NCBI GenBank assembly: GCA_026391075.1
Contig: JAPLES010000006.1
Span: forward strand, 82,173-146,172
Length of the DNA stretch: 64,000 nt
Reading direction: 5' to 3'
Source: Bacteroidota bacterium
GTDB taxonomy: Bacteria; Bacteroidota; Bacteroidia; Chitinophagales; LD1
Shown piece after piece: positions 1 through 8,866 of the stretch. The position numbers were made by a program, and so were the translations under genes. How positions within the stretch are numbered: position 1 is the stretch's first letter; each line of letters opens with the position of its first letter. The notes under the pieces were generated by a model that saw only the letters and a program-made list of their open reading frames with translations, did not search any database and was not told the origin of the DNA.

Positions 1-63
1 ACCGTATAAAACAAGCGCGGCTATAAAAAGCACAAAAAATCTTTTGCTAAGTAAATGTTTCAT
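1..63 (-). CDS. N-terminal fragment of a secreted or membrane protein
   Basis: This is an open frame on the minus strand that starts with ATG at 63-61 and runs off the left edge. The 21 visible residues begin MKHLLSKRFFVLFIAALVLY, a positive N-terminus followed by a hydrophobic stretch, as in a signal peptide or signal anchor. A good promoter lies upstream at 103-132, which supports a real gene start. The mature protein is outside the window, so no function can be given. Confidence 0.55.
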   Translation of the reverse strand, partial: MKHLLSKRFFVLFIAALVLYG

Positions 64-102
64 TGCTCTACTGATTTTTATTAGTGATTATTTTGAGGTG
101 GG

Positions 103-132
103 CAAACCTACACGAATTCCCATAAAATCAAA
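103..132 (-). promoter_or_regulatory. Bacteroidota-type promoter for the leftmost gene
   Basis: On the minus strand TTTG (132-129) is followed after 18 nt by TAGGTTTG (110-103), a full match to the known Bacteroidota -7 element TAnnTTTG. The predicted transcript start is near 97, giving a leader of about 35 nt before the ATG at 63. Spacing is one base shorter than in most other promoters found here. Confidence 0.55.
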
Positions 133-168
133 GCATTTGATTCGTGCCAGAAAATGAAATTTGCACCC

Positions 169-1089
169 ATGAAAAAAGTATTGATTACAGGAGCCAGCGG
201 ACTAGTAGGAACTAGACTAAGCGCCTTGCTTTTGGGGAAAGGATATGAGGTAAATACCTTAGGAAGAAAAGTCAATCGTCCGAAGTCCGAAGTCCGAAGC
301 CAGGCAAATTCATATGTCTGGAATCTAGAAAAAGGAGAGGTAGATGCGAAGGCATTCGAAGGAGTTTCTGCCGTAATCCATTTAGCAGGAGCAGGAGTAG
401 CCGACAAAAGATGGAGCGATGAACGCAAAAAGGAAATTGTAGAAAGCCGTGTACAAAGCGCGAAACTGATTTTCGATTTTTTGAAGAAGAATAAACACGA
501 AGTGAAAACTTTCATCAGCGCGAGTGCTGTAGGTTTCTATGGCGATTGCGGAGATGAAGTAGTGGCCGAAGAGCATAAAGCAGGCAAAGGATTTTTGGCA
601 GAAGTTTGTAAGCAATGGGAGCAAAGCGCTAAGCAATTTTCAAAATTAGAAATAAGAGAAGTGCGATGCCGAATTGGAATTGTATTGGCAAAAGATGGAG
701 GCGCGTTGCCTGAGCTTACGCGAACCATTCCTTTAGGGGTGGCTTCTTACTTCACTAAAAGCAAGCTCTATTATCCGTGGGTGCATATTGACGATGTGTG
801 CGGCATTGTCATTCATGCGTTGGAAAATGAAAAGGTAAGAGGCGCTTACAACACCACAGCACCACAACCATTGCTCATGAAAGATTTGATGAAGCAAATT
901 CTTGTTGCAAATAAATCGAAAGCTGTGCTTATGCCCGCACCAAGCTTTGCTATAAAACTGGCTATGGGCGAAATGAGTGAAATGCTTTTGAGTAGCCAGA
1001 AATGTTCTGCTGAAAAAATTTTAGAAACGGGCTACCCATTCAAATTCGGAGAGATAGAGAAAGCGTTAGCTGAAATTTATTCGAACTGA
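169..1089 (+). CDS. TIGR01777-family NAD(P)-dependent epimerase (YfcH/SDR39U1-like)
   Basis: This is an extended short-chain dehydrogenase of the TIGR01777 family. The Rossmann glycine motif TGASGLVG is at residues 7-14, LAGAGVADKRW follows in the cofactor-binding half, and the sequence contains SASAVGFYGD and the YPWVHIDD segment typical of the family. The likely start is the ATG at 169; the ATG at 154 adds only five residues (MKFAP) before the conserved MKKVLITG start. At about 306 residues the length is normal. The substrate of this family is not well established, so only the family is named. It is divergent from the leftmost gene and convergent with the gene at 1098-1646. Confidence 0.85.
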   Translation: MKKVLITGASGLVGTRLSALLLGKGYEVNTLGRKVNRPKSEVRSQANSYVWNLEKGEVDAKAFEGVSAVIHLAGAGVADKRWSDERKKEIVESRVQSAKLIFDFLKKNKHEVKTFISASAVGFYGDCGDEVVAEEHKAGKGFLAEVCKQWEQSAKQFSKLEIREVRCRIGIVLAKDGGALPELTRTIPLGVASYFTKSKLYYPWVHIDDVCGIVIHALENEKVRGAYNTTAPQPLLMKDLMKQILVANKSKAVLMPAPSFAIKLAMGEMSEMLLSSQKCSAEKILETGYPFKFGEIEKALAEIYSN

Positions 1090-1097
1090 CAGAGTCA

Positions 1098-1646
1098 TTA
1101 GTATTTCTCGTCCTCAATTCTCTTTTTTAGTTTTTCCCAAAAGGAAATTGCGTTGTAGTCTTTCTTGTCGCGGGCTTTATCAATTTGCACATTGAGCGCA
1201 CCCATATATTTCAGTTTAAGCGAACGACCATCTACCAGCATATTCATGGTGGCAATCAATTCTCTTTCTAAATTATAATACTGACCCCTGGCCACAAAAA
1301 GTTCGCGTGCAAAAGCAGTAAAATCTTTTTCACAAAAACGTTTGATAATATCGGTGTAAAGATTCTCCACCTTTTCTCCAGCACGTTGATGAATAGTTTC
1401 TAAGGCGGTGAGATATTTTTTATCTCCCGTTTTGAGATATAGGATACCGATTTTATCCAACAACATTTGACGGCAATCAAAAGTGTCGACAAAAATTCGA
1501 TACGCGTTCTGCTGAATGAATGGAAGTTTTACCTCCACACTATCCATTAAAAAACAAGGATGATAGATGGGTTTTTTCGCCTGCGCAAAAACTGTTGCAG
1601 ATAGAACAAGCGAGAAAATAAAAAGAAGAGTCGTTTGTTTTTTCAT
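1098..1646 (-). CDS. Hypothetical secreted protein, 182 aa
   Basis: I do not recognise this family. The N-terminus is a clear signal peptide (MKKQTTLLFIFSLVLSATVFAQA), so the product is probably exported to the periplasm. The mature part is charged and helical with no obvious catalytic motif, and it ends in a lysine-rich stretch. It starts only eight bases after a strong minus-strand hairpin terminator (1654-1677) that follows the DUF4476 gene, so it has almost no leader of its own. Expression would need read-through of that terminator or a promoter inside the upstream gene. I am sure it is coding, but unsure of its role. Confidence 0.7.
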   Translation of the reverse strand: MKKQTTLLFIFSLVLSATVFAQAKKPIYHPCFLMDSVEVKLPFIQQNAYRIFVDTFDCRQMLLDKIGILYLKTGDKKYLTALETIHQRAGEKVENLYTDIIKRFCEKDFTAFARELFVARGQYYNLERELIATMNMLVDGRSLKLKYMGALNVQIDKARDKKDYNAISFWEKLKKRIEDEKY

Positions 1647-1653
1647 AAAAAAA

Positions 1654-1677
1654 GAGGGCTGCCATTCGGCAGCCCTT
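1654..1677 (-). terminator. Intrinsic terminator after the DUF4476 gene
   Basis: GGGCTGCC (1656-1663) and GGCAGCCC (1668-1675) form a perfect 8-bp stem, extended by an A-T and a G-T pair, with the four-base loop ATTC. Read on the minus strand it is followed by a run of seven T. It lies between the stop at 1685 and the next minus-strand start at 1646. Confidence 0.85.
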
Positions 1678-1684
1678 TATGTTT

Positions 1685-2593
1685 TTATTGACGTCCCTGA
1701 ACATAGTCGTTCAGTTCATCGCTGCTTGAACTAAAGCTGAACACGTTGTTTATCTTGAAATAATTTTTGGGCTCAGTGCAATGGTCGTAAGCAAACTTGG
1801 CAAAGTCAAGTTTGGTTTCTTCAAAGCCAAACACTTTGCATATTTCCGAAATTTGGTTGGTGCTTAAACAATTGCTACCGGCAATTTGCTTAGCTGTTTT
1901 TAATTGTGTATCGGCAAAGCCTTGTCCTTTAATAGTAGAAAGTACATTCGAAAAATCTCCGCTGCTCATTGGGTATGCACCCACACAATCTACCTGAGCG
2001 GGTTGCTCGTGCACTACTTCTGTAGTGTGTGTGGTATGTGTAGTAGTAGTATGCGTAGTGGTTTGCAAAGTAGGATCGTTGATAGTTACGTTCATATTTA
2101 TTCCCGCTACGTTAACGTTAGCGTCAACTGTATTGGGAGTAGTATGCGTGGTAGTAGTTTGTGTAACTGTAGTAACCGGTGCAGGATTTCCGTAACGAAC
2201 CACAGTAACATTAGAAGCCGGTACATAATTTTGTTGCACAGGAATCATAGAGAAATAACGCAGTGTTACCTTGCCGTTGTTTTTGTCCTTTTTGATTTTA
2301 TAGGTTACATCCATCATAGCTCCGTTGGCATCGGCAAGTTGGAGGTAATTCTTGTTTATCTCGGGAATGGTTTTGTCTTCGAAAATAATTTTGGCGTTGT
2401 AGTAAGGCTGTGGCAAATCTTCTACGCGCAAATTAGTTTGCGCTACATTATTTTCGCGTTCGCCATTAAGCACTAGAAAAAATTTGTCACCATCTTCTGA
2501 AAAAATAGTGAGGTTGGCAACGGGTTGAGGTTGTGCTAGCGCAATAAAAGCAACGAACAAGATGCTGAGAGTGGGTAGTAGTTTCTTTATCAT
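1685..2593 (-). CDS. Secreted protein with C-terminal DUF4476 domain
   Basis: The protein (302 aa) has a signal peptide (MIKKLLPTLSILFVAFIALAQ), an N-terminal beta-rich region of about 120 residues, a low-complexity Thr/His linker (TTTHTTTTHTT and similar, roughly residues 145-200), and a C-terminal helical domain of about 95 residues starting near YPMSSGDFSNVLSTIKGQ. The last part matches DUF4476, common in secreted Bacteroidota proteins and of unknown function. A promoter at 2631-2661 and a terminator at 1654-1677 make this a well-defined transcription unit. The Thr/His linker is encoded by repetitive ACTAC/CAC-type codons. Confidence 0.8.
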   Translation of the reverse strand: MIKKLLPTLSILFVAFIALAQPQPVANLTIFSEDGDKFFLVLNGERENNVAQTNLRVEDLPQPYYNAKIIFEDKTIPEINKNYLQLADANGAMMDVTYKIKKDKNNGKVTLRYFSMIPVQQNYVPASNVTVVRYGNPAPVTTVTQTTTTHTTPNTVDANVNVAGINMNVTINDPTLQTTTHTTTTHTTHTTEVVHEQPAQVDCVGAYPMSSGDFSNVLSTIKGQGFADTQLKTAKQIAGSNCLSTNQISEICKVFGFEETKLDFAKFAYDHCTEPKNYFKINNVFSFSSSSDELNDYVQGRQ

Positions 2594-2630
2594 ATTATTT
2601 TGTTTGGGTGGCTTATTTCAAGAGCCGCGC

Positions 2631-2661
2631 CAAAGATGATTCAAAAAACTGTTTTTGCAAA
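2631..2661 (-). promoter_or_regulatory. Promoter of the DUF4476 gene
   Basis: On the minus strand TTTG (2661-2658) is separated by exactly 19 nt from CATCTTTG (2638-2631), one mismatch from TAnnTTTG. The predicted start is near 2625, about 32 nt before the ATG at 2593. Confidence 0.5.
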
Positions 2662-2713
2662 TTTTCGGAAACGGAACGAAACCCGTTTCTAAAATTTTTT
2701 GTTGGAAATACCA

Positions 2714-3034
2714 TTAGGAATAATAAAAGTGGAAGTCGTATTCCCACACGCCCATTACTTTTTCAATGTTGATATTAATCATGATGTTCTGCTTTTTATC
2801 GCCAGAGCCTTTATACATTTCAAAATAAATTGGAATGCCTCCTTTTTCAATAATTCCGCCACTGCTAAAATCGTGTCCGGTAAATATTTGTTCTTTCCCA
2901 TCTCCCATGTGCAAAGTGTAGGTGACCTTACATTCCTTCCTACCAATTGAGTTTTCAAGCTCTTTGATAAAATCGGCTGCAAAAAGAGTTGTGCCGGTCA
3001 ATAAAACAAATGCGGTTAAGAGTAAATTTTTCAT
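2714..3034 (-). CDS. Small secreted hypothetical protein, 106 aa
   Basis: The N-terminus MKNLLLTAFVLLTGTTLFAADF is a signal peptide ending in AxA-like FAA. The remaining 85 or so residues look like a small beta domain (YTLHMGDGKEQIFTGHDF, IPIYFEMYKG). I see no known motif. It stands alone between the DUF4476 gene and the divergent rluF-like gene. Coding is supported by the signal peptide and normal codon use; the function is unknown. Confidence 0.65.
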   Translation of the reverse strand: MKNLLLTAFVLLTGTTLFAADFIKELENSIGRKECKVTYTLHMGDGKEQIFTGHDFSSGGIIEKGGIPIYFEMYKGSGDKKQNIMININIEKVMGVWEYDFHFYYS

Positions 3035-3127
3035 GTGTGAGCTTATTAGGTGTTTTTGAATAGAAAATCTAAACGTAATGAAAATTCGGAATAATCAGAA
3101 AGTCTCCACTTGTTTTAAATTCACCGC

Positions 3128-3889
3128 GTGCAAAAACAACGGGAAGGAATTCAACTCAACAAATACATTAGCTCATCGGGCTTTTGCTCGCGCAGAGAAG
3201 CCGACAGATATATTGAAGAAGCGCGTGTAACTATCAACAACGAAATTGCTTTGATAGCAGCGCGCGTGCAGGCAGGCGATGTGGTAGCGGTGGATGGCGA
3301 GAAAATAAAAATAAGCCGCAAGCAAAGTTTGTATATAGCTTTTCATAAACCACAAGGTATTACATCAACTACCGACCCCACCGACCGCAGCAACATTATT
3401 TATTTCATCAATCATCCGAAACGGATTTTTCCGATTGGCAGATTAGATAAAGATTCAGAAGGATTAATTCTACTGACAAACGATGGCGACATCGTGAACA
3501 AAATTTTGCGCGCAGGAAACGAGCACGAAAAAGAATACATCGTTACGGTGAACAAAGCCATGACTTCAGAATTTATAAAACGCATGTCGAGTGGTGTGCC
3601 TGTGTTTGGCGAAAAAACAAAACCGTGTATCGTGAGGCAACTCAGCAACAGAAGTTTTAAAATAATTCTCACACAAGGCTTGAACAGGCAGATAAGACGC
3701 ATGTGTGAGTTTCTTGGTTACGATGTGCTTACCCTCAAACGCATTCGCATTATGAATATCAGCTTAGGAAATTTAGCTGTAGGTAAATGGCGCAATCTTT
3801 CTTTTCTCGAAACCGAAGAATTGAACAAAATGGTTTCGGGTTCCAGTAAAACGGAGGAGGCTTCGATAAGAAAAAAGAAGAAGAAATAA
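3128..3889 (+). CDS. rluF: Pseudouridine synthase, RluF/RsuA family
   Basis: This protein isomerises a uridine to pseudouridine in RNA, probably 23S rRNA. It has an N-terminal S4 RNA-binding domain (about residues 8-60) and the family II motif GRLDKDSEGL (104-113), with the catalytic Asp at about 107. The later GLNRQIRRMCEFLGYDV segment is typical of RsuA/RluB/RluE/RluF enzymes and points to RluF (23S rRNA U2604) rather than RluB. The start is GTG at 3128; no in-frame ATG lies before the S4 domain. The C-terminus is a Lys-rich tail (KKKKK) that may add RNA affinity. It abuts the convergent YdcF-like gene at 3890 with no spacer. Confidence 0.8.
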   Translation: MQKQREGIQLNKYISSSGFCSRREADRYIEEARVTINNEIALIAARVQAGDVVAVDGEKIKISRKQSLYIAFHKPQGITSTTDPTDRSNIIYFINHPKRIFPIGRLDKDSEGLILLTNDGDIVNKILRAGNEHEKEYIVTVNKAMTSEFIKRMSSGVPVFGEKTKPCIVRQLSNRSFKIILTQGLNRQIRRMCEFLGYDVLTLKRIRIMNISLGNLAVGKWRNLSFLETEELNKMVSGSSKTEEASIRKKKKK

Positions 3890-4540
3890 TTACTCCTTCG
3901 GCAAAGGTGGAAGGTTATTGAGGTTAGTATGTTTAATGCGCGTTAAAAAACTTTCACGTTTGTTCAGCGGAACAAAATCTTTCACAAAAGCAGGAGCGGC
4001 ATCAATTTTAGGCACAGGCAAATAAAATTTCTTCAACGAATCAACAGCTATTGGCAAAATACCCATATCGGGCAAATTGGTTTCAATAAATCCTTCGAGA
4101 AAAAACGCCTGATAAGGGTCTGCCGCTAACGCCACTTTTTTGAAACCAAGTTTTTGTGCCAGCAACCAACTGTAGTAAACATTTTCTTTTCCATGCTCGG
4201 CTTTTGTTTCGGAAAAAACATTTTGCGAAGGAACGCCCATAGCTTCGGCTATTAACTTCATTGCTTTCCCTTCTACATAAGGTGAGTAACAAGCCGCGCC
4301 AGAAAAAATAATATTCTTCGTTACACCGCGGTCGTAAAGAGTCTTCGCCCAAATTATGCGCGCATTAAATCCATTGGTTTGTTGTGTGGCAGTGTCATAA
4401 GCAATGCCCGGCACAATCACCACATCGTAAGGAGCATTTGGCAGATATTGTGCAGTCATGCGCTTAGCAATCTTAGTTACGTTGCAGGCACAAACTGAAA
4501 CAAGAAGTACAACTACCGTTAATATTCGAAGCATCTTCAT
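3890..4540 (-). CDS. YdcF/ElyC-like (DUF218) protein, probable lipoprotein
   Basis: The DUF218 fold is shown by DVVIVPGIAYD, KNIIFSGAACYSPYVEGKAM and KVALAADPYQAFF, arranged as in YdcF/SanA/ElyC proteins. Known members affect envelope integrity or bind nucleotides, but the reaction is not settled. The start chosen is the ATG at 4540, giving MKMLRILTVVVLLVSVCAC, a signal peptide ending in a possible lipobox with Cys. A longer start at 4582 would overlap the end of the upstream acetyltransferase gene and prefix the signal with extra residues. With the GNAT gene upstream it forms a minus-strand pair. Confidence 0.7.
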   Translation of the reverse strand: MKMLRILTVVVLLVSVCACNVTKIAKRMTAQYLPNAPYDVVIVPGIAYDTATQQTNGFNARIIWAKTLYDRGVTKNIIFSGAACYSPYVEGKAMKLIAEAMGVPSQNVFSETKAEHGKENVYYSWLLAQKLGFKKVALAADPYQAFFLEGFIETNLPDMGILPIAVDSLKKFYLPVPKIDAAPAFVKDFVPLNKRESFLTRIKHTNLNNLPPLPKE

Positions 4541-4566
4541 TTTTATTTTGTTCGCAAGAAATAAAA

Positions 4567-5019
4567 TTATTCGACTAACCATTCCCTATCAAAAACTTTT
4601 TCGTTTCGGTATTCCATGTGCCGGTCAGGATTTTTCAATGGTTCAAAACCGGAATATTGATAAAGCCCTTGTGCATCTTTAGTAGCTAAAATCCATCTAC
4701 GAAGGGTTTGTAAATCGGGATGCGCCATTACACAATTCATTAACCATTTCCCCAAACCATTTCTCTGATATTCGGGAAGCACATACACATCGCACAAATA
4801 AGCGAAGGTGGCGTAGTCAGTTATTAATCGTGCTAACCCCACTTGTTTTTTGTCTTCATACAAACCAAAACATAGGGAGTTAGCGCAGGCCGTCCTGATT
4901 TTTGTTTCTGAAATGTTTTTTGCCCAGTAACTTTCTTTCGAAAGATAATGATGCACGGCTTCGAAGTTGAGCAAAGTTTTGTCGGTCGAGATTTTGAATT
5001 TGTCTTTTGTCCATTCCAT
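4567..5019 (-). CDS. GNAT-family N-acetyltransferase
   Basis: The 150-aa product from the ATG at 5019 (MEWTKDKFKISTDK) is a compact GNAT domain. The beta4-alpha3 segment CDVYVLPEYQRNGLG carries the acetyl-CoA pyrophosphate loop QRNGLG at residues 85-90, and FEPLKNPDRHMEY closes the fold. Residues upstream of 5019 in the same frame are low-complexity and run into the opposite-strand gene at 5135, so the longer frame is rejected. The substrate is unknown. It lies 26 bp upstream of the YdcF-like gene and is likely cotranscribed. Confidence 0.8.
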   Translation of the reverse strand: MEWTKDKFKISTDKTLLNFEAVHHYLSKESYWAKNISETKIRTACANSLCFGLYEDKKQVGLARLITDYATFAYLCDVYVLPEYQRNGLGKWLMNCVMAHPDLQTLRRWILATKDAQGLYQYSGFEPLKNPDRHMEYRNEKVFDREWLVE

Positions 5020-5134
5020 AAAATGAAAAGTAAAATAGTTTTTGCGAAGCAATTTAAATTCCAAAATTTTTATTTGCCAGCGCATATACATTGCGTTCTG
5101 CGCAGTTACACTTGTATCATAAAAACAAAAAACT

Positions 5135-5950
5135 ATGATACCACAAGCACTTATAGCTAGGCATCCTGAGTTTGAACAAAAACTCAAAGAACTCGATTTG
5201 CTAAAAGCGGAATACGCCAACCAATGGAACAACCGACAGGTTTTAATGGAGTGGAGCAAACCGCATTTAGAAGCGCTCTACTACGCGCGTATTGGCGAAC
5301 TGCAAATTGAGCTGTTGCAACTTCAAGCAGAAACATTCGCAGCCAAGCGCAAATTAGAGATGATGCAGGCGGCTATTAATCGCAACGAAGAAATTAATCT
5401 GCCTTACATCGAATTGATGGTGGAATTAGAAATGCAGGAGCAATTGAAAAAAATTGACGAAGAGATTTCAAAACTTGGCAAGGCAAAAAATCTTCTCGCA
5501 AATCTTGATTCGCCTAAACGCAGTGCTGAGCTACGAAAAATATTCCGCGAAATGGCAAAGGAACTTCACCCCGATATAAATCCTGATTTATCGGGCAGTG
5601 CAAAAAATCTTTGGAATGCAGCCACCAAGGCATATGAAGATGGCGACCTCGAAAGTTTACGCGCTTTGCGTTTGCTGGTTAGCGATGTAAAAAACAAAAC
5701 AGAAGAGTTCACCAATGAAAATGTGTTGCTCACACAAATCAATTTACTGAAAGAAGGCATCAATCGCTTGTTAGAAGAAATCGAAAACATACGCACGGTG
5801 TTTCCATTCACTTTCGAAAAGCAAATAAATGATGATGCCTGGGTGAACGAACAACGAACAACTCTTAAAAAAGAAATGGAAGCCACTACACAACAAAAAC
5901 TGCAATACGAAAATTCTGTTTCACTCATGATTCAATCGCTCGACTTATGA
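5135..5950 (+). CDS. Coiled-coil protein with C-terminal J-like domain (HPD motif)
   Basis: The protein (271 aa) is almost all helical. Residues 1-125 are heptad-rich and likely coiled coil. Residues 130-180 resemble J-domain helices II-III: basic LRKIFREMAKEL, then HPD at 145-147, then NAATKAYEDGDLESLRALRLL. A second helical segment follows to the C-terminus. HPD is the residue triplet J proteins use to stimulate Hsp70 ATPase, so a DnaK cochaperone role is inferred. There is no zinc-finger or DnaJ C-terminal domain. Its stop overlaps the start of the HIRAN gene by 4 bp (ATGA), so the two are translated together. Confidence 0.65.
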   Translation: MIPQALIARHPEFEQKLKELDLLKAEYANQWNNRQVLMEWSKPHLEALYYARIGELQIELLQLQAETFAAKRKLEMMQAAINRNEEINLPYIELMVELEMQEQLKKIDEEISKLGKAKNLLANLDSPKRSAELRKIFREMAKELHPDINPDLSGSAKNLWNAATKAYEDGDLESLRALRLLVSDVKNKTEEFTNENVLLTQINLLKEGINRLLEEIENIRTVFPFTFEKQINDDAWVNEQRTTLKKEMEATTQQKLQYENSVSLMIQSLDL

Positions 5951-6336
5951 ATTACTTACCATCCATAATTCCCAACTCGGGTTTATCTTCATTGCTTGGC
6001 AAAAATGGTTTAGCCACAGCCAATTTTTTCAACCGCGAAATTTTAGTGCTGCAATGTTTAGTAGCAGGAACTTCGTTCCGCAACATTCATAAAGTAGAAA
6101 GCCAATTAGTGCCACAAACAAAATTTACACTGCAACGCGAACCTGAAAACAAACATGATGAACTCGCCATTAAAGTTTTGCTGGAGGATTACCTTATTGG
6201 GTACATTCCGCGCGATAGCAATGAAGTTGTTGCTCGACTGATGGATTCGGGAAAAAAATTTCAAGCGGTTTTAGCAAAAATAGAATGGCAAGGTGCATGG
6301 GCAAGAGTAGATGTGAATGTATTGATGGTTGATTAA
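5947..6336 (+). CDS. HIRAN-domain protein
   Basis: This is a 129-aa protein whose residues about 33-128 form a HIRAN domain. It shows [16 protein letters not shown] (62-77) and [13 protein letters not shown] (82-94), the two most conserved HIRAN segments. In SWI2/SNF2-type HLTF, HIRAN binds 3' ends of single-stranded DNA; stand-alone bacterial HIRAN proteins are less well understood. Its ATG overlaps the TGA of the J-domain gene in ATGA, an arrangement suggesting the products act together. A DNA-damage or damaged-fork role is only inferred. HutU follows 24 bp later. Confidence 0.75.
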   Translation: MNYLPSIIPNSGLSSLLGKNGLATANFFNREILVLQCLVAGTSFRNIHKVESQLVPQTKFTLQREPENKHDELAIKVLLEDYLIGYIPRDSNEVVARLMDSGKKFQAVLAKIEWQGAWARVDVNVLMVD

Positions 6337-6359
6337 TCGCGATTCATTTTATTTGCTTC

Positions 6360-8012
6360 ATGACAAATGAAACAAAGAGAATTCTCCAATCTCCACGAGG
6401 CCCTGAACTTACCTGCAAAGGATGGGTACAGGAAGCTGTATTAAGAATGTTGCACAACAACCTCGACCCCGAAGTAGCGGAACGTCCCGAAGATTTAATT
6501 GTGTATGGAGGAATAGGAAAAGCTGCGCGCAATTGGGAAGCCTTCGATAAAATTGTGGAATGCCTTCGCGATTTAGAAGAAGATGAAACGCTTATTGTGC
6601 AGAGCGGAAAACCTGTTGGTGTTTTGCGTTCGCACAAAGATGCTCCGCGTGTTTTGATTGCCAATTCTAATCTGGTTGGCAAGTGGGCAACATGGGAACA
6701 CTTCCGCGAATTGGAAAAGAAAGGATTGATAATGTACGGACAAATGACAGCGGGCTCCTGGATTTACATCGGCTCGCAAGGAATTGTGCAAGGCACTTAC
6801 GAAACGTACCTTTCATTAGCGAACCAGCATTACAACGGAACACTGAAAGGAAAACTAAATGTAACCGCAGGTCTTGGCGGAATGGGTGGCGCACAGCCGC
6901 TTTCTATTACTATGAATGAAGGAGTTTGTCTGGCTGCTGAAATGGAAGAGTGGCGAATCAAGAAGAGAATTGAAACGCGCTACCTTGACAAATACACCAA
7001 CAATATTGATGAAGCGATTGACTGGAGCTTAGATGCGAAACAAAAAGGCGAAGCCATTTCTATTGGTGTTTGTTGCAATGTGGTTGACCTCTTACAAAGA
7101 TTGCTCGACAGAAATATTACACCCGATACACTCACCGACCAAACTTCTGCACACGATGAATTGATTGGCTATTTCCCTGAAGGGCTTTCTGTAGAGGATG
7201 CAAAAGTTCTGCGCGAACAAAATCCTGATGAATATTGTAATCGTTCACTTGATACAATAGCAAAGCATGTTCGGCAAATGTTGGAACTGCAAAAGCGCGG
7301 AGCCATTACTTTTGATTACGGAAATAATTTACGCGGACAAGCAAAGGATAAACGCGGTGTGATGAATGCGTTTGATTTCCCGGGCTTTGTTCCTGCATAC
7401 ATACGTCCGCTTTTTTGCGAAGGCAAGGGACCTTTTCGTTTTGTTGCGTTGAGCGGAGAGGAGAATGACATTTTTGTTTGCGATGAAAAACTCAAAGAAC
7501 TTTTTTCAAACAATAAAGGTTTGTTGCGCTGGTTAGAAATGGCAAAAGAAAAAATTGCTTTTCAGGGATTGCCTGCCCGCATCTGTTGGCTCGGAATGGG
7601 TGATAGAGAAATTGCCGGTGTTGCTTTCAACGAATTAGTGAAAGAAGGAAAAGTAAAAGCACCTATTGTCATCGGTCGCGACCATTTGGATACAGGAAGT
7701 GTAGCTTCACCCAATCGCGAAACAGAAGCGATGATGGATGGCAGTGATGCAATTGCTGATTGGCCGATACTCAATGCGCTTATCAATACTGCCGGTGGTG
7801 CAAGTTGGGTTTCTTTTCATCACGGTGGCGGAGTAGGCATGGGTTATTCACTTCATGCTGGAATGGTGATTGTAGCCGATGGAACCGATGATGCCAAGCG
7901 CAGACTGAAAAGAGTTTTGCATAACGACCCTGCTATGGGTGTTATACGTCATGCCGATGCAGGATACGAAATCGCCAAAGCAACTTCAACCAAATTTGGT
8001 TTAGACTTGTAA
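6360..8012 (+). CDS. hutU: Urocanate hydratase
   Basis: This enzyme converts urocanate to imidazolone propionate in histidine degradation, using tightly bound NAD+. The 550-aa length fits the family. [10 protein letters not shown] (171-180) is the NAD-binding glycine-rich stretch. [16 protein letters not shown] (401-416) is the urocanase signature with the catalytic Cys at 409. [15 protein letters not shown] lies near the C-terminus. No hutH or hutI is in this window; the nearest related gene is the formimidoylglutamase-like gene at 13661-14830, 5.6 kb away on the other strand. The 8018 gene begins 5 bp downstream. Confidence 0.95.
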   Translation: MTNETKRILQSPRGPELTCKGWVQEAVLRMLHNNLDPEVAERPEDLIVYGGIGKAARNWEAFDKIVECLRDLEEDETLIVQSGKPVGVLRSHKDAPRVLIANSNLVGKWATWEHFRELEKKGLIMYGQMTAGSWIYIGSQGIVQGTYETYLSLANQHYNGTLKGKLNVTAGLGGMGGAQPLSITMNEGVCLAAEMEEWRIKKRIETRYLDKYTNNIDEAIDWSLDAKQKGEAISIGVCCNVVDLLQRLLDRNITPDTLTDQTSAHDELIGYFPEGLSVEDAKVLREQNPDEYCNRSLDTIAKHVRQMLELQKRGAITFDYGNNLRGQAKDKRGVMNAFDFPGFVPAYIRPLFCEGKGPFRFVALSGEENDIFVCDEKLKELFSNNKGLLRWLEMAKEKIAFQGLPARICWLGMGDREIAGVAFNELVKEGKVKAPIVIGRDHLDTGSVASPNRETEAMMDGSDAIADWPILNALINTAGGASWVSFHHGGGVGMGYSLHAGMVIVADGTDDAKRRLKRVLHNDPAMGVIRHADAGYEIAKATSTKFGLDL

Positions 8013-8017
8013 GTAAC

Positions 8018-8866
8018 ATGAGCCTCGTACACCAATTTATTTTCTGGCTGCAACAACGAAGACTTGTAAATCTGCTTTTCGTTTTCGCCTACTTCTTCTT
8101 TATACTTTTCATGCACAATCCTCTTGTGCTTGTTTCTATGTGGGTGGAGAAACAGCTTTCACTCGAAGTTTACAACACAGTTATTGCGGGAGTTTTTCTT
8201 ACACTGATTTTAGTGCTTGTTTTTTTTCTTCAAAAAAAACTGCGCGAAGAAACTGAAGACAGAAATTTAAAACTCGCTTATCTCTTCATCACTATCACCG
8301 CTATTCTTATCCACTCGCGCTTTATGTTCGATTCGAATATTGAGGTGATACATTCCTTTGAATATATCTTTCTCGTTTTTTTGATTTTCCCGTTCACGCG
8401 AAGATTCGGAGCAGCTATTTTATTTACACTTCCGTTTATGCTGTTCGATGAATGGTATCAGTGCTCTGTGCTTTATCCGTTCCTCGACTATTTTGATTTG
8501 AATGATATTATGATGGACACTTACGGTTGTGGATTTTCATTAACAGTGCTGATGATACTTGGTGTAAAAGGAGCAAGTAATGTGCAGCCGATTTGTAAGC
8601 GCCCAGAATTTATTTCACTCGTAAGTTTAGTGGTGCTGATTTTAATTGCAGTGAAACTTTGCTTCATTGCTTGTTATGCCAATGAAGTTTGTAGTAATAC
8701 TTTGTTAGTGATGAATAAACGAATGGTGAGCGAGCCATTTTTCAGATTACATCCAACTCACCATCTTTGGTTTCATGTTATGAAACCTGCGGAAGCATTT
8801 ATCTGCATTCCGCTGCTGCACATTTTTTATATGGGATTGGATTCTTTACGCAAGAACTCCGCGTGA
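8018..8866 (+). CDS. Polytopic membrane protein, VanZ-like
   Basis: The product (282 aa) has about six to seven hydrophobic helices. The segment with DSNIEVIHSFEYIFLVFLI followed by FMLFDEWYQ resembles the VanZ pattern of Glu/His before a helix and DE-xx-Q after the next, although spacing and flanks differ. VanZ relatives in glycopeptide resistance clusters lower teicoplanin sensitivity, but most genomic copies have no known job. It starts 5 bp after hutU. Its last 21 bp overlap the end of the convergent acyl-CoA dehydrogenase gene. Confidence 0.6.
   Translation: MSLVHQFIFWLQQRRLVNLLFVFAYFFFILFMHNPLVLVSMWVEKQLSLEVYNTVIAGVFLTLILVLVFFLQKKLREETEDRNLKLAYLFITITAILIHSRFMFDSNIEVIHSFEYIFLVFLIFPFTRRFGAAILFTLPFMLFDEWYQCSVLYPFLDYFDLNDIMMDTYGCGFSLTVLMILGVKGASNVQPICKRPEFISLVSLVVLILIAVKLCFIACYANEVCSNTLLVMNKRMVSEPFFRLHPTHHLWFHVMKPAEAFICIPLLHIFYMGLDSLRKNSA

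Noticed and set aside
1904-2476. A 190-codon frame antisense to the DUF4476 gene
   Set aside because: It is a mirror of the Thr/His-rich linker codons, with no independent signal.
5020-5259. An 80-codon upstream extension of the GNAT gene on the minus strand
   Set aside because: The extra residues have no GNAT similarity and overlap the start of the opposite J-domain gene; ATG 5019 gives a normal 150-aa domain.
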